Assembly: GCA_910578425.1 (NCBI GenBank)
Contig: CAJTQX010000009.1
Location: 1-64,000, forward strand
Length of the DNA: 64,000 nucleotides
Origin: an uncultured Anaerotignum sp.
Lineage (GTDB): Bacteria; Bacillota; Clostridia; Lachnospirales; Anaerotignaceae
Direction of reading: 5' to 3'
Translations under genes and position numbers: made by a program
Part shown: piece by piece, positions 16,262-25,249 of the stretch
How the letters are laid out: every line of letters starts with the position of its first letter
Numbering within the stretch: the first letter of the stretch is position 1
The notes under the pieces: model-generated
The model's database searches: none
Told to the model about the DNA's origin: nothing
What the model saw: the letters and a program-made list of their open reading frames with translations, nothing else

Positions 16262-17365
16262 TTATTTTGCCTGTTTATGCTTCATGAGCTTGTACGTTCC
16301 CAATGTCAAAGCAGGGATTACATATACAATCAGGAATACCCATGCCAGAGTGCCGTAGCCCTTTGCAATCAGGCCGGACAGGCCAACCTGTGCGAGGAAC
16401 ATTGTGCCTGCAAGCAGTATGAATGCAACAGCAGGTGTCGTATACTTAGGTGCTTCGTTCCCTTTGCTCTTGAACGCAGCCTCGATACGGTCTGTGATAG
16501 AATAAATCATACCGGAGCCTGTTTCAATCAGCGTACCAAACAGTACGATCTGGAATACATAGCGCAGCCAGGGCATATTCATCTGCGTCAAAATATAGTC
16601 AACAGGCAGCTCCTGATCAATGATAGCAGGATAGAAGCCGCACATTGCAACGAACAGAATAATGCCGGGCACAATGCCGATGATGCCTGCGATAAAGCCC
16701 GCAATGCCTGCGTCCTTCGGAGATTCGCTGTGTTTTACTGTATACAGCACGCCTGCGATGATAGCCAGATTATAAAATGCATACTGGAAACCACCAACAG
16801 CCCAGTTGCCCTGTACGGGAACCGTTGCAAAGTTATTTCCGATATCCTTTCCGAAGTTGACAAATGTCAAAATCAGGAACAGAATATAAACACCGTACAG
16901 CACGAACGACCATAGGGACAGAACCTTTTCGATCAGCTCAGAACCGTTGATAACCAGCAGGAATACTGCAACCGCCATACCTATGATACCAACCCATTTA
17001 TTGAGACCAAACAACTCCGACAGGATAGAGCCCGCGGAAGCCTCTACAACGCCCAAAATAATTAAAATCAGAATGATATACGCAACTTCAAATGCAACCC
17101 AACCAGGGCCCATCAGTTCCTTCATAAAGCTCTTATAATCGAATTTTTTGAAAGTCCATGCAAACGCGAAAGAGATCGCCGCAATAATCGACCATGTCAG
17201 CAGGGATACGATGCACATAGCAAGGCAGCCGCCCACAGGCCCATAACCCATGAAGTACTCTACCAGTTCACGGCCTGTACCATAACCACCCGCAATAACG
17301 CAGGATTGGAATACAATACCGGGAACGAAGTATTTTTGGAACTTTTTAGATGTTAAAATACTCAT
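16262..17365 (-). CDS. YkvI-like membrane transporter (APC superfamily)
   Basis: A 367-residue polytopic protein with about ten hydrophobic segments. It opens with a short cytoplasmic stretch followed by FVPGIVFQSCVIAGGYGTGRE, a discontinuous-helix glycine motif typical of the amino acid-polyamine-organocation fold. It resembles B. subtilis YkvI, whose substrate is not firmly known. GGAAGG precedes the ATG at 17365. It is the first gene of the transporter-aminotransferase pair behind a consensus promoter; an amino acid substrate is inference from that pairing. Confidence 0.8.
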   Translation of the reverse strand: MSILTSKKFQKYFVPGIVFQSCVIAGGYGTGRELVEYFMGYGPVGGCLAMCIVSLLTWSIIAAISFAFAWTFKKFDYKSFMKELMGPGWVAFEVAYIILILIILGVVEASAGSILSELFGLNKWVGIIGMAVAVFLLVINGSELIEKVLSLWSFVLYGVYILFLILTFVNFGKDIGNNFATVPVQGNWAVGGFQYAFYNLAIIAGVLYTVKHSESPKDAGIAGFIAGIIGIVPGIILFVAMCGFYPAIIDQELPVDYILTQMNMPWLRYVFQIVLFGTLIETGSGMIYSITDRIEAAFKSKGNEAPKYTTPAVAFILLAGTMFLAQVGLSGLIAKGYGTLAWVFLIVYVIPALTLGTYKLMKHKQAK

Positions 17366-17594
17366 AATAATTCCTTCCCTTCTTTTGTTGCTAAATTTTT
17401 ATTGCTCTTGTATCTTTCATTGCCTCCTTTGTTCCTTTGTCTTTCCTTTTCTCATTTGTTTTTTCAGATGCTGTTTTTCTTTTGTACCTGTCCTTTGCAA
17501 TATTATCCTTTGTGCAGTTCCTCCCCTCCTCTCCATCAAATGATCAAATGCGGTTTATCACTTTAACGCGTTCGATTAAATGAAATTTAAACAT

Positions 17595-17623
17595 AGTATA
17601 ATGTACAACCCTGCAATTGTCAA
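17595..17623 (-). promoter_or_regulatory. Promoter of the transporter-aminotransferase operon
   Basis: Perfect -35 TTGACA (17618-17623), 17-base spacer, -10 TATACT (17595-17600). The transcript would have a leader of about 220 bases before the ATG at 17365, long enough for regulation, but I recognise no riboswitch in it. Confidence 0.75.
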
Positions 17624-18023
17624 CAAAATTTAATATATTTAAATTATTTTATTGACTATTACAAAAATTTACATGTATTTATAAATATGCATTGTGATTT
17701 TCTGCAAAGTTTCATGCAACATTTCGGGAACTGTAATGCAAAGTATACAATTAAATTTTTCACAACAGGACATTACACATAAAATCTGAATATTCTTTGC
17801 AGCAAACCAGTTAAATTTCTTCCTGTTCCACAAAAGCAAACAGCTTTCACTGATATATTCCTTTGCTGTTTTTGTAAAAAATGTTCAAAAAATTTACACA
17901 ATTCCTATAGCATTCCCTGCCAATCCATAGTATGATAAAAGCGAACCCTTTAAACGATTACAGACCACAAAGGAAATACCCCTGCATGAGGCATTACCGC
18001 TCACAATATTTTAGAGGTGTAAC
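17624..18023. other. AT-rich intergenic region without a visible gene
   Basis: About 400 bases between divergent transcription units. It is clearly more AT-rich than its surroundings. An imperfect hairpin lies near 17833-17877 (AAACAGC and GCTGTTT arms), and TATGAT at about 17930-17936 could be a -10 for the gene at 18024. No coding frame or known RNA motif is seen. Confidence 0.4.
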
Positions 18024-19277
18024 ATGATAAAAAAACCCAATTTACCCAAAATAGACAAAGCATATTTCAAAATCAGCATCTATGTTTTTATTGTTGTCGC
18101 CGCTTTGATATTATTTGAAAAAATCGTTGGCAACCTGCCAAACATCAGCGGCAGTCTGGGCACTGCATCTGTTTACCTGAAATCCCTCGGCGCGCCATTT
18201 TTCCTGGGCTTTGCTTTTGCCTATGTCATGAATCCGTTCATGAATTTTTTTGAACGGTTCCTGACAAAAGACTTTGCCTTTTTCCGCCGGCACCATAAGC
18301 TGACGCGTATGCTTTGTATTTTAACCAACTATATCATCATCATCGGCGGCTTCATCTGGATACTGATTTACCTGCTGCCTGAGCTGAAAGCCAGCATTGT
18401 TTCCCTGACGAGCCAACTGCCGGCTTATACGGTAGATCTGAATCAGCGGGTCCAAATATTTTTTGATGAGATTGATTTTATCGAAAGCGAAACCGTACAG
18501 AAATATATCAATACGATAATGGACCCTATCGCGGACGCTTCGGAAGACTTCCCGAAAACGCTGGAAACCATTGTTGGGAACCTTTATTTCTTTGGACGGG
18601 CTACTGTGAACCTTACGTTTAATCTGATAATGGCCGTTTTTATCGCTTTCTACATGTTGTATGATAAAGAAAACTTTGCACGGCAGTCCCGCAAAATCGT
18701 TTACGCGCTGAGCAGCCGGAAAGCTGCCGAACAGTTTCTTCGTACGATGAACCGAATCCATCATATTTTTCAGGATTTTATTGTAGGCAAAGCTGTTGAT
18801 TCCCTGATTATCGGCATTTTGGCGTTTATCGGCTTTTCCATGCTGAAAGCACCCTTTCCGCTGGTATTGAGCCTGATTGTCGGCGTCACGAACATGATTC
18901 CTTATTTCGGTCCGTTTATCGGGGCAATTCCTGCCGCTGTTATCACCCTCCTTGCCGATCCTATCCTTGCAGTATGGGTGATTCTCTTTATACTGATTTT
19001 GCAGCAGTTTGACGGAAATTACCTCGGCCCGAAAATACTCGGCAATTCCCTTGATTTAAGCCCGCTTTGGATCATACTGGCGGTCGTTGTCGGCGGGGCA
19101 TTGTTAGGGCCTGTCGGCATGTTTATCGGCGTGCCGATACTTGCTACATTCAAGACCTTCGGCTCGGAATTTATTTCCCGCAAGTACCAAAAAAAATACC
19201 CGGAGGATGATCCTGCCGCCGTTCCCGCTCCTTTTTTGGATGAGAACGCTCCAAAAAAGGATACAGACGCTGAATAA
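18024..19277 (+). CDS. AI-2E family transporter
   Basis: A 417-residue integral membrane protein of the AI-2E/TqsA/YtvI-type superfamily. There are two N-terminal helices (residues about 15-80), a large soluble segment (about 120-190), and a C-terminal helical block with GVTNMIPYFGPFIGAIPAA and LSPLWIILAVVVGGALLGPVGM. The last 30 residues are an acidic tail. The family includes autoinducer-2 exporters and Na+(Li+)/H+ antiporters, so the substrate is open. GAGGTG lies 9 bases before the ATG. A terminator directly follows, so it is monocistronic. Confidence 0.85.
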   Translation: MIKKPNLPKIDKAYFKISIYVFIVVAALILFEKIVGNLPNISGSLGTASVYLKSLGAPFFLGFAFAYVMNPFMNFFERFLTKDFAFFRRHHKLTRMLCILTNYIIIIGGFIWILIYLLPELKASIVSLTSQLPAYTVDLNQRVQIFFDEIDFIESETVQKYINTIMDPIADASEDFPKTLETIVGNLYFFGRATVNLTFNLIMAVFIAFYMLYDKENFARQSRKIVYALSSRKAAEQFLRTMNRIHHIFQDFIVGKAVDSLIIGILAFIGFSMLKAPFPLVLSLIVGVTNMIPYFGPFIGAIPAAVITLLADPILAVWVILFILILQQFDGNYLGPKILGNSLDLSPLWIILAVVVGGALLGPVGMFIGVPILATFKTFGSEFISRKYQKKYPEDDPAAVPAPFLDENAPKKDTDAE

Positions 19278-19283
19278 GACCTG

Positions 19284-19325
19284 AAAAGCCTGAATGTACC
19301 GCTTTTGACGCACATTCAGGCTTTT
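19284..19325 (+). terminator. Bidirectional terminator
   Basis: Fourteen-base perfect arms (AAAAGCCTGAATGT at 19284-19297 and complement at 19312-19325). It serves both the AI-2E transporter gene and the converging rubrerythrin gene. Confidence 0.85.
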
Positions 19326-19351
19326 TCCGGAACTAAAGCTTTCTTTTTATT

Positions 19352-19951
19352 TTATTTATCCGTATATGGCGCAAGCTCCAGCCGGATAAAAAATCCTCTG
19401 TCATGCTCGCAGACAGGGCATTTCTGTGGAGCTTCCTTGCCTGTAAAAATATGCCCGCAGTTCAAGCACATCCAGGCACATTCCACATCGGAAATAAACA
19501 GCTTATTCTGCTCAATCAGGTCGGCAAGTCTGCCGAAGCGGTCGCCATGCACTTTCTCAATCTTCGCAATCTGGTGGAAAGACGCCGCGATTTTCGGAAA
19601 GCCTTCCTCCATCGCCTTATCCCCAAACGCCTGATACACCGGGTCATGCTCCTCATATTCGTTATGCTGAGCAAAGCGCAGCAGTTCCAAAATGGACTGA
19701 GAAATATCCACAGGATAGCCGCCGTCAATCTGAATGGTTTCCCCTGCCATTTCCTTCAAATGGTTATAGAACACTTGAGCATGTTCCTTTTCCTGATCCG
19801 CCGTAAATCGGAATACCGCCTCTACGACATGCAGTTTCTGCTCCTGCGCCTGCTGTGCCGCAAAGGTATAGCGGTTTCTTGCCTGACTTTCTCCCGCAAA
19901 GGCACGCATCAGATTCAATTTTGTTTCACTCGTTTTGAAATTCACAGCCAT
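19352..19951 (-). CDS. rbr: Rubrerythrin
   Basis: A 199-residue non-haem iron peroxidase that removes hydrogen peroxide in anaerobes. The ferritin-like four-helix domain (residues 1-150) carries the diiron Glu/His ligands (GESQARNRYTFAA, DQEKEHAQVFYNH, YEEHDPVY). The C-terminal rubredoxin-like domain has two CxxC pairs (CLNCGH and CPVCEH). AGGAGG favours the ATG at 19951 over the one six bases upstream. It lies next to the ferredoxin oxidoreductase genes; the 31-base gap suggests co-transcription. Confidence 0.95.
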   Translation of the reverse strand: MAVNFKTSETKLNLMRAFAGESQARNRYTFAAQQAQEQKLHVVEAVFRFTADQEKEHAQVFYNHLKEMAGETIQIDGGYPVDISQSILELLRFAQHNEYEEHDPVYQAFGDKAMEEGFPKIAASFHQIAKIEKVHGDRFGRLADLIEQNKLFISDVECAWMCLNCGHIFTGKEAPQKCPVCEHDRGFFIRLELAPYTDK

Positions 19952-19982
19952 TCTCATTTTCCTCCTGTTTATTTATTTCATT

Positions 19983-22217
19983 TTACAGCATTTCATGCTC
20001 TGCTTTCGCTTTCAAAATTTCCCATCTCCGGTCGATCTCTTTCTGGATGCCCGCCGTCACGCAGGAATAATTCGGCTTTGTCAGATGCTTTGTCCTGCCC
20101 ATCATGGAAAACCACTGTTCCACACCTATCTTTTTTTCGCCCGGGTCATAGCTCAGAGAGGTATGACCCCGTTCCACTTCATACAGCGGGAAATAGCAGC
20201 AGTCTACTGCCGCTCCAATAACCTTTCGCTCCAGATTCGGCTTATCGCCCCAGTTCAGCGGGCAGGCTGACAACGCACGGATATATGCCATACCTTCCTC
20301 TGCGGCATATGCTTTCGCTTTCGCCGCTTTTTTGATAAAGTCCAGGGGATTGGATTCCGCAACCGTTGCCACATAGGGAATCCCTGACGCTGCCATAATC
20401 TGCGGCATATCTTTGTGGAAAAAAGGTTTCCCATACTGCTCCGGTCCCACATGGGAGGTTGAGCTTTTCGCGCCTTTCGGCGTGGAATAGGAAAGCTGAT
20501 AGCCCGTATTCATATAGCCGCCGTTATCGTATTCAAACAGTATCAGCCGGTTGTTTCGGATTGCCGTCCCTAAAGCCGAGCCCATACCGATATCCATACC
20601 GCCGTCCCCGCTGACCATTACAAACGTAATTTCGCCCTCCGGGTATTCCCCGCGCTTCTGCCGCTGGCGGAACATTTCCGCAAGGCCAGTCAGCGTTGCC
20701 GCGCCGTTCTGGAACAGGTTATGCACATACGGCACCTTGAACGCCGTTTTAGGGTAGCCTGTCGTCACTACCATGCCGCAGCCTGTCTGGAACAGCAGCA
20801 CCACATTGCCCTCAATGCCGCGCAGCAAAAGGTTTACATTAACAGGGATGCCGCAGCCGGGACAAGCCCCATGTCCGGGCGCAAGGCGTTTCGGCATGGC
20901 AGTCGTTTCGTTTATTCTGCCGCCCTGCACCTTCGCCGTCCTCTGTCCGTCTGTTCCTTCAAAAACGCACTGTGTCAGGCCTGGCGATGCTTCTTTTTCA
21001 CTGATAGGCGCGAAATATTGTTGCGTCTGCATGTTGATATCTCCGGAATATTTCCCCAGATAATCAAATTTCGGCGTATCCGCGCGATAACAGGAACGTA
21101 GCATTTCTTCCGCCTCTGATTCATAGAAATCACGCCCGCCAAGGCCGTAAATCCGGCTGAGCACGCGGCAGTCCGCGCCCTTCCCATGCTCCTGAAGCAT
21201 AGCCTTCAATTCAATGGAAAGGTTGCCTCCCATCGCTCCGTAGCTGTCCTGTCTGTCACCAACCATGATGGTTTTGGCATTTTTGCAAAACTGAAACAAT
21301 TCCTCCGCCGGATACGGGCGCAGTACGTTTGTTGTAAATACGCCTACCTTTTTCCCCTGCTCACGCAGCTTGTCCACAGCCACTTTCGCCGTATGATACG
21401 CCGACCCCAGCAGACAGAGCAAAACCTCTGCATCCTCCGTACAGTAGCCTTCTGCCATGCCGTACTGTCTTCCAGAAAGTTCCTCATATTCCGCAAATAC
21501 CTCCGGAATCACTTTCGCCGCTTCTTCCATCGCCTGATGCAGCTGGAATTTATTATTCAGCACATCCGGCTCATTCATATAGGAACCAATGGAAACAGGA
21601 TGCTCCAAATCCAGGGCGGAACACTCCGCATGGTATTCCCCGACAAAATTCCGCACGGTTTCATCCTTTTCAAACACCATGCAGCGGCGTTTCTGGTGGC
21701 TGGTAAAAAATCCGTCAAACGCCACAATGACAGGCAGCTTTACTGCTTCGGCAATTTTCAGCCCGCAAATATTCATGTCATAAACCGCCTGAGGCGTATT
21801 GGCAAACAGGATAATCCATCCAGCATTAAGAGTAAACATAATGTCGCTGTGGTCGCCCTTAATGCACAGAGGTCCCGAAACCGTCCGGCAGGCTACATTC
21901 ATCACCATCGGGAAACGAGTGCCGGACTGCACCGGAAGCTGTTCCAGCGCGTAGAGCAGGCCGTTCGCGCTTGTTGCGTTAAACACTCTGCCGCCGCCTG
22001 TTGACGCACCGTAGCAGATACCTGCCGCGCTGTGCTCGCCTTCCGCCGGAATCATCACAATATCATGCTCCCCGTCTGCCTTCATCTGGTCGAGAAATTC
22101 AGCAATCTGCGTGGACGGTGTGATGGGGTAATAACCCATGATATGATAATTGATCTGCTTTGCTGCGAAAGCTGCCACTTCATTGCCGCTTTCAAATAAT
22201 ATCTTCTGCTTTTCCAT
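19983..22217 (-). CDS. 2-oxoacid:ferredoxin oxidoreductase, fused alpha-beta subunit
   Basis: A 744-residue fusion. Residues 1-370 are the alpha part (GYYPITPSTQIAEFL, EGEHSAAGICYGAS, and a transketolase C-terminal-like region). Residues from about 450 are the TPP-binding beta part: GHGACPGCGIPVN, VSGDGGMDIGMGSALG and YDNGGYMNTGYQLS. The enzyme oxidatively decarboxylates a 2-oxoacid to acyl-CoA and reduces ferredoxin. Its start overlaps the gamma-delta gene stop (TGATG), so translation is coupled. The substrate (pyruvate or a branched-chain or aromatic 2-oxoacid) cannot be told from the sequence alone. Confidence 0.93.
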   Translation of the reverse strand: MEKQKILFESGNEVAAFAAKQINYHIMGYYPITPSTQIAEFLDQMKADGEHDIVMIPAEGEHSAAGICYGASTGGGRVFNATSANGLLYALEQLPVQSGTRFPMVMNVACRTVSGPLCIKGDHSDIMFTLNAGWIILFANTPQAVYDMNICGLKIAEAVKLPVIVAFDGFFTSHQKRRCMVFEKDETVRNFVGEYHAECSALDLEHPVSIGSYMNEPDVLNNKFQLHQAMEEAAKVIPEVFAEYEELSGRQYGMAEGYCTEDAEVLLCLLGSAYHTAKVAVDKLREQGKKVGVFTTNVLRPYPAEELFQFCKNAKTIMVGDRQDSYGAMGGNLSIELKAMLQEHGKGADCRVLSRIYGLGGRDFYESEAEEMLRSCYRADTPKFDYLGKYSGDINMQTQQYFAPISEKEASPGLTQCVFEGTDGQRTAKVQGGRINETTAMPKRLAPGHGACPGCGIPVNVNLLLRGIEGNVVLLFQTGCGMVVTTGYPKTAFKVPYVHNLFQNGAATLTGLAEMFRQRQKRGEYPEGEITFVMVSGDGGMDIGMGSALGTAIRNNRLILFEYDNGGYMNTGYQLSYSTPKGAKSSTSHVGPEQYGKPFFHKDMPQIMAASGIPYVATVAESNPLDFIKKAAKAKAYAAEEGMAYIRALSACPLNWGDKPNLERKVIGAAVDCCYFPLYEVERGHTSLSYDPGEKKIGVEQWFSMMGRTKHLTKPNYSCVTAGIQKEIDRRWEILKAKAEHEML

Positions 22218-23311
22218 CAGACCATCCCTCCGTCAATCCGTTTTTCTGTGAAATGAGATTCGCTCGTCACCCACGAATTTGGACCTGCGTCCTCATATTC
22301 CAGACGATCCACAATCAAGTCCTTATTGCGGACAAACCATTTCAAATCAGGATGCTCCCGCTCCACTCCCTTCACCAGCGCGTTTGTTGGGCATACGTCA
22401 ACACAACGCAGACAGCCCTTGCAATGGTGATAATCCAGCCCCGTATTCACCATTGCAGAACGCCCTTTATATTCGCCGGGCTTAAACTGGAACACCATAT
22501 CCGGACATGTGGTGTCGCACAGACCGCAGTTGATACATTTTTCCTGCAAAAATAATGGAATATATCCCTCCCGCGATGCAGAAAGGTCATTGGAAACCGT
22601 ACTGCCGATACGGGGATTTGCGCCGCCAATTGGTGCGTTGGCATAACCCCATTTGTTTTTTGCCTCCTGATACGGAACGCGCTCGAATGTGCCGTCCTCG
22701 GGAAAAAACACAGATTTTCCTTCCTCATAGCCACGTTTCAGTCCTTCCAGGTTTTCCTGTATCAAATTCGGATATTTCTTTCCGATGGTTTCCCGCACAA
22801 GCTCCTCTGCGGCTTCAAACGGGATAAAGCCGCTTGCCTTTACGATTGCCCCCAGCATAACCATATTGATACGCGTTTTGGATTCCATCGCAATTTTCAG
22901 TGCGTCAATACATATCAGCTCGCCGCCGCACAGCTTCAGCCGTTTCCACATGTCCTCCGGCGAAGCGTCGGTATTCACAATGACTTTCGTTTTTTCCGTC
23001 ACCCCTGCCGTCACAGGCAGCTTCCCTGCCAGTGCTTCATGGAACAGCCCCAAAATATGCGGCTCCTCTACAGGGCTGTTAATTCCGATTTCCTGTTCCC
23101 GCGCGCTCCAGCGGATATAAGCCTTAACTGGCGAACCTCTTTTTTCTGAACCATAGCTGGAAAAACTGGCAGCATTCAGCCCCATAAACACCGCGCCCAG
23201 CTCCCCCATCATTTTCCCGCATAAATTTGCGCCAAGCCCGCCGATACTCTCCAGGCGGATTTCATAATATCCATTTTCATTTGTTATTGGTAATTTCACT
23301 TCTTCTTGCAT
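22217..23311 (-). CDS. 2-oxoacid:ferredoxin oxidoreductase, fused gamma-delta subunit
   Basis: A 364-residue fusion. Residues about 15-200 form the gamma domain (ESIGGLGANLCGKMMGELG, then FSSYGSEKRGSPVKAYIRW). Residues from about 255 form the delta ferredoxin-type domain with two [4Fe-4S] motifs, CINCGLCDTTCPDM and CKGCLRCVDVCPTNAL. It would pass electrons from the TPP site to ferredoxin. It is the first gene of the pair, and its stop overlaps the alpha-beta start. Confidence 0.93.
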   Translation of the reverse strand: MQEEVKLPITNENGYYEIRLESIGGLGANLCGKMMGELGAVFMGLNAASFSSYGSEKRGSPVKAYIRWSAREQEIGINSPVEEPHILGLFHEALAGKLPVTAGVTEKTKVIVNTDASPEDMWKRLKLCGGELICIDALKIAMESKTRINMVMLGAIVKASGFIPFEAAEELVRETIGKKYPNLIQENLEGLKRGYEEGKSVFFPEDGTFERVPYQEAKNKWGYANAPIGGANPRIGSTVSNDLSASREGYIPLFLQEKCINCGLCDTTCPDMVFQFKPGEYKGRSAMVNTGLDYHHCKGCLRCVDVCPTNALVKGVEREHPDLKWFVRNKDLIVDRLEYEDAGPNSWVTSESHFTEKRIDGGMV

Positions 23312-23440
23312 CGCAGCCTCCTCCTTCGCTTTTCTTCCCTATTATGGACAAAAACGGCAGGAGTATACCCGAATTTCCATTCTGACGTGATAAAATCCGG
23401 CTGGCGGCCCAAACCATTGAGAAAGGCTTTCAGACAGGGC

Positions 23441-23469
23441 TTTTCAGAGGGCTGGAAATGTGTTATAAT
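23441..23469 (+). promoter_or_regulatory. Candidate promoter of the small membrane protein/exporter genes
   Basis: A consensus -10 TATAAT (23464-23469) with a weak -35 TTTTCA (23441-23446) at 17 bases. It lies 64 bases before the gene at 23533 and faces away from the oxidoreductase operon. Confidence 0.45.
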
Positions 23470-23532
23470 CATCGAAACCAGCGGCAAAATAAAAACTTAC
23501 ACCTGTTGGTTCTATCAGAATTGGAGGATATT

Positions 23533-23736
23533 ATGGGTCTTGGCTTTTTCATGATTTTTCTGATAATCTGCGGTGCCGGAGTCTTTGCCTTCCTCTTTTT
23601 TTCTTTTGCGGGTTTTGTCTGGAAAAAAGAAAAAAAGGCTGCGGCGGCTCTGCTTGCCATTCTGGGCATGGCCTGCGCAGGTTTGGCTTTCTGGCTGGCA
23701 TTTATCCTGATCGACGGGCTCCGTTATTTTTTCTGA
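23533..23736 (+). CDS. Small two-helix membrane protein, unknown function
   Basis: A 67-residue protein almost entirely hydrophobic except for a KKEKK loop near residue 32. It has two predicted membrane segments (about 3-29 and 37-65) in a hairpin. TTGGAGGATATT precedes the ATG at 23533. It lies 25 bases upstream of the FUSC-like/HAD fusion gene, so the two are probably co-transcribed and may share a membrane complex. The family is not recognised. Confidence 0.7.
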   Translation: MGLGFFMIFLIICGAGVFAFLFFSFAGFVWKKEKKAAAALLAILGMACAGLAFWLAFILIDGLRYFF

Positions 23737-23761
23737 TCGTTTGACAGAAAGGAAGAAAACT

Positions 23762-25105
23762 ATGTCAAATTTCCCCAGAGTTGGAATGCGCATGATAAAA
23801 ACGGCGGCGGCCGTTGCTGTCTGCCTTCTGCTTTATATTCTGCGCGGAGAGCAGGGCGTGCCTGTGTTTTCCGCAATCGCAGCGGTAATCTGTATGCAGC
23901 CTTACGTAGATAACAGTGTGCAGGTCGCGCTGAACCGAATTTTCGGTACAATTCTCGGTGCGGCGTTCGCCCTTCTGGTGCTGTATTTTATCCGTTTCAT
24001 ACCGGAGGAACACCGCTTATGGGAATACGCTGTCATTTCCATCGCAATCATTCCCGCGCTTTATACAACGGTGCTTTTCAAAAAAACAGGCGCATCCGCC
24101 CTTGCAGGAATTGTGCTTTTAAGCGTATGCCTTTCCCAAAGCGGCGATTCGCCCCTGACGGATGCTGTAAACCGCTCTGTAGAAACCATCATTGGCATCC
24201 TTGTATCGCTTGGCGTGAATATTATCCATCTGCCACGGCGAAAGCAAAAAGACTTTTTCTTTGTTTCCGGTTTTGACGGTGCGCTTTACCACGAAGAAGA
24301 AGGCATGACGCCTTACTGTATCTTTGAAATGAACCAGCTCCTGCATGAAGGACTGCCCTTTACAATCGCCACAGAACGCACACCAGCCTCCCTGCTGGCA
24401 GACCTCGGGAAACTGAATTTGCAGCTCCCTGTCATTGCGATGGATGGAGCTGTATTGTATGATGTAAATGAAAAACGCTATCTGGCATGTCATGGGCTGG
24501 AAAAGGATACCGTAGATAAAATCTGTGATTTCCTACAGGAAAAGGGTTGCCATTATTTCCTCAATGTTGTCTGGCAGGATGTTCTGCTCATCTACTACAG
24601 AGATTTCCAGAATGATGTAGAGCGTGAATTGTATGAAAACGCACGCCGCTCGCCCTACCGCAACTATGTATATGGAGATATGCCGGAAGAAGGTATTGTG
24701 GTATATATTTTGTTGGTATTGGAAGATACAAAGGCTGACCTGCTGGAGGATGAAATCCGCAGACGGGACGAACGGAACGAGCTGCTTTTCCTGCGGGATA
24801 AATCTGAAACGCCGGAAAATTACTGCCATTTGAAAATCTACCATAAAACCGCGACAAAAGAGGATATGGTTCGGCGCATGCTGCGGGATATGCCTCAGAA
24901 AAAATGCGTAGTATTTGGCAGCAACAAAAATGATCTCTCCATGATGGAAGCGGCGGAGCTTTCTTATGCCGCACCCGAAGCTATTTCTGAGGCTGCGGAA
25001 ATAGCAGATTACTGCCTGAAAGGCGGCACAGACAGCGTTGCAAGACAGATGCTGCGGCTCTATATGCCCCTGCCCTGGCAAAAACTGCCGAAGGAACTGC
25101 GTTAG
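23762..25105 (+). CDS. Aromatic acid exporter (FUSC-like)/degenerate HAD domain fusion
   Basis: A 447-residue fusion. Residues 1-158 resemble the N-terminal membrane unit of the aromatic acid exporter/FUSC family (about five helices; the VPVFSAIAAVICMQP region is typical). Residues 164-445 resemble a Cof-type HAD hydrolase: motif I region FFFVSGFDGALY, a Thr-containing motif II IATERTPAS, and a motif IV region FGSNKNDLSMMEA. The motif I nucleophile Asp is replaced by Gly170, and the first Asp of motif IV by Ser387. The second motif I Asp (172) and Asp391 remain. The HAD half is therefore probably not a phosphatase and may be a ligand-sensing or structural domain. AAGGAAG precedes the chosen ATG. 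Confidence 0.82.
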   Translation: MSNFPRVGMRMIKTAAAVAVCLLLYILRGEQGVPVFSAIAAVICMQPYVDNSVQVALNRIFGTILGAAFALLVLYFIRFIPEEHRLWEYAVISIAIIPALYTTVLFKKTGASALAGIVLLSVCLSQSGDSPLTDAVNRSVETIIGILVSLGVNIIHLPRRKQKDFFFVSGFDGALYHEEEGMTPYCIFEMNQLLHEGLPFTIATERTPASLLADLGKLNLQLPVIAMDGAVLYDVNEKRYLACHGLEKDTVDKICDFLQEKGCHYFLNVVWQDVLLIYYRDFQNDVERELYENARRSPYRNYVYGDMPEEGIVVYILLVLEDTKADLLEDEIRRRDERNELLFLRDKSETPENYCHLKIYHKTATKEDMVRRMLRDMPQKKCVVFGSNKNDLSMMEAAELSYAAPEAISEAAEIADYCLKGGTDSVARQMLRLYMPLPWQKLPKELR

Positions 25106-25231
25106 AGCCTGCTCCATATCTCAACGTGCGCAGATTGGCAAGCGGAGCTTTTGCTCTGCAAGAATTTTTAACACAGCCAGAGCAGAAAATCAGCTGCTAA
25201 AATATATGCGGGGAGATATGAAACAGGCTCT
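25104..25231. repeat. Short inverted-repeat-bounded element
   Basis: Arms at 25104-25122 and 25213-25231 match in 17 of 19 bases in inverted orientation and enclose about 90 bases with further internal complementarity (around GCGGAGC/GCTCTGC). The left arm overlaps the stop codon of the preceding gene. There is no coding capacity. It resembles a miniature inverted-repeat element or a large intergenic hairpin. Confidence 0.55.
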
Positions 25232-25249
25232 CAGAAAGGACGGACAGAT

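Noticed and set aside
17366..17590. A nine-codon leader peptide in the transporter leader
   Set aside because: Its ATG is only two bases from the AGGAGG, and the peptide shows no run of regulatory codons.
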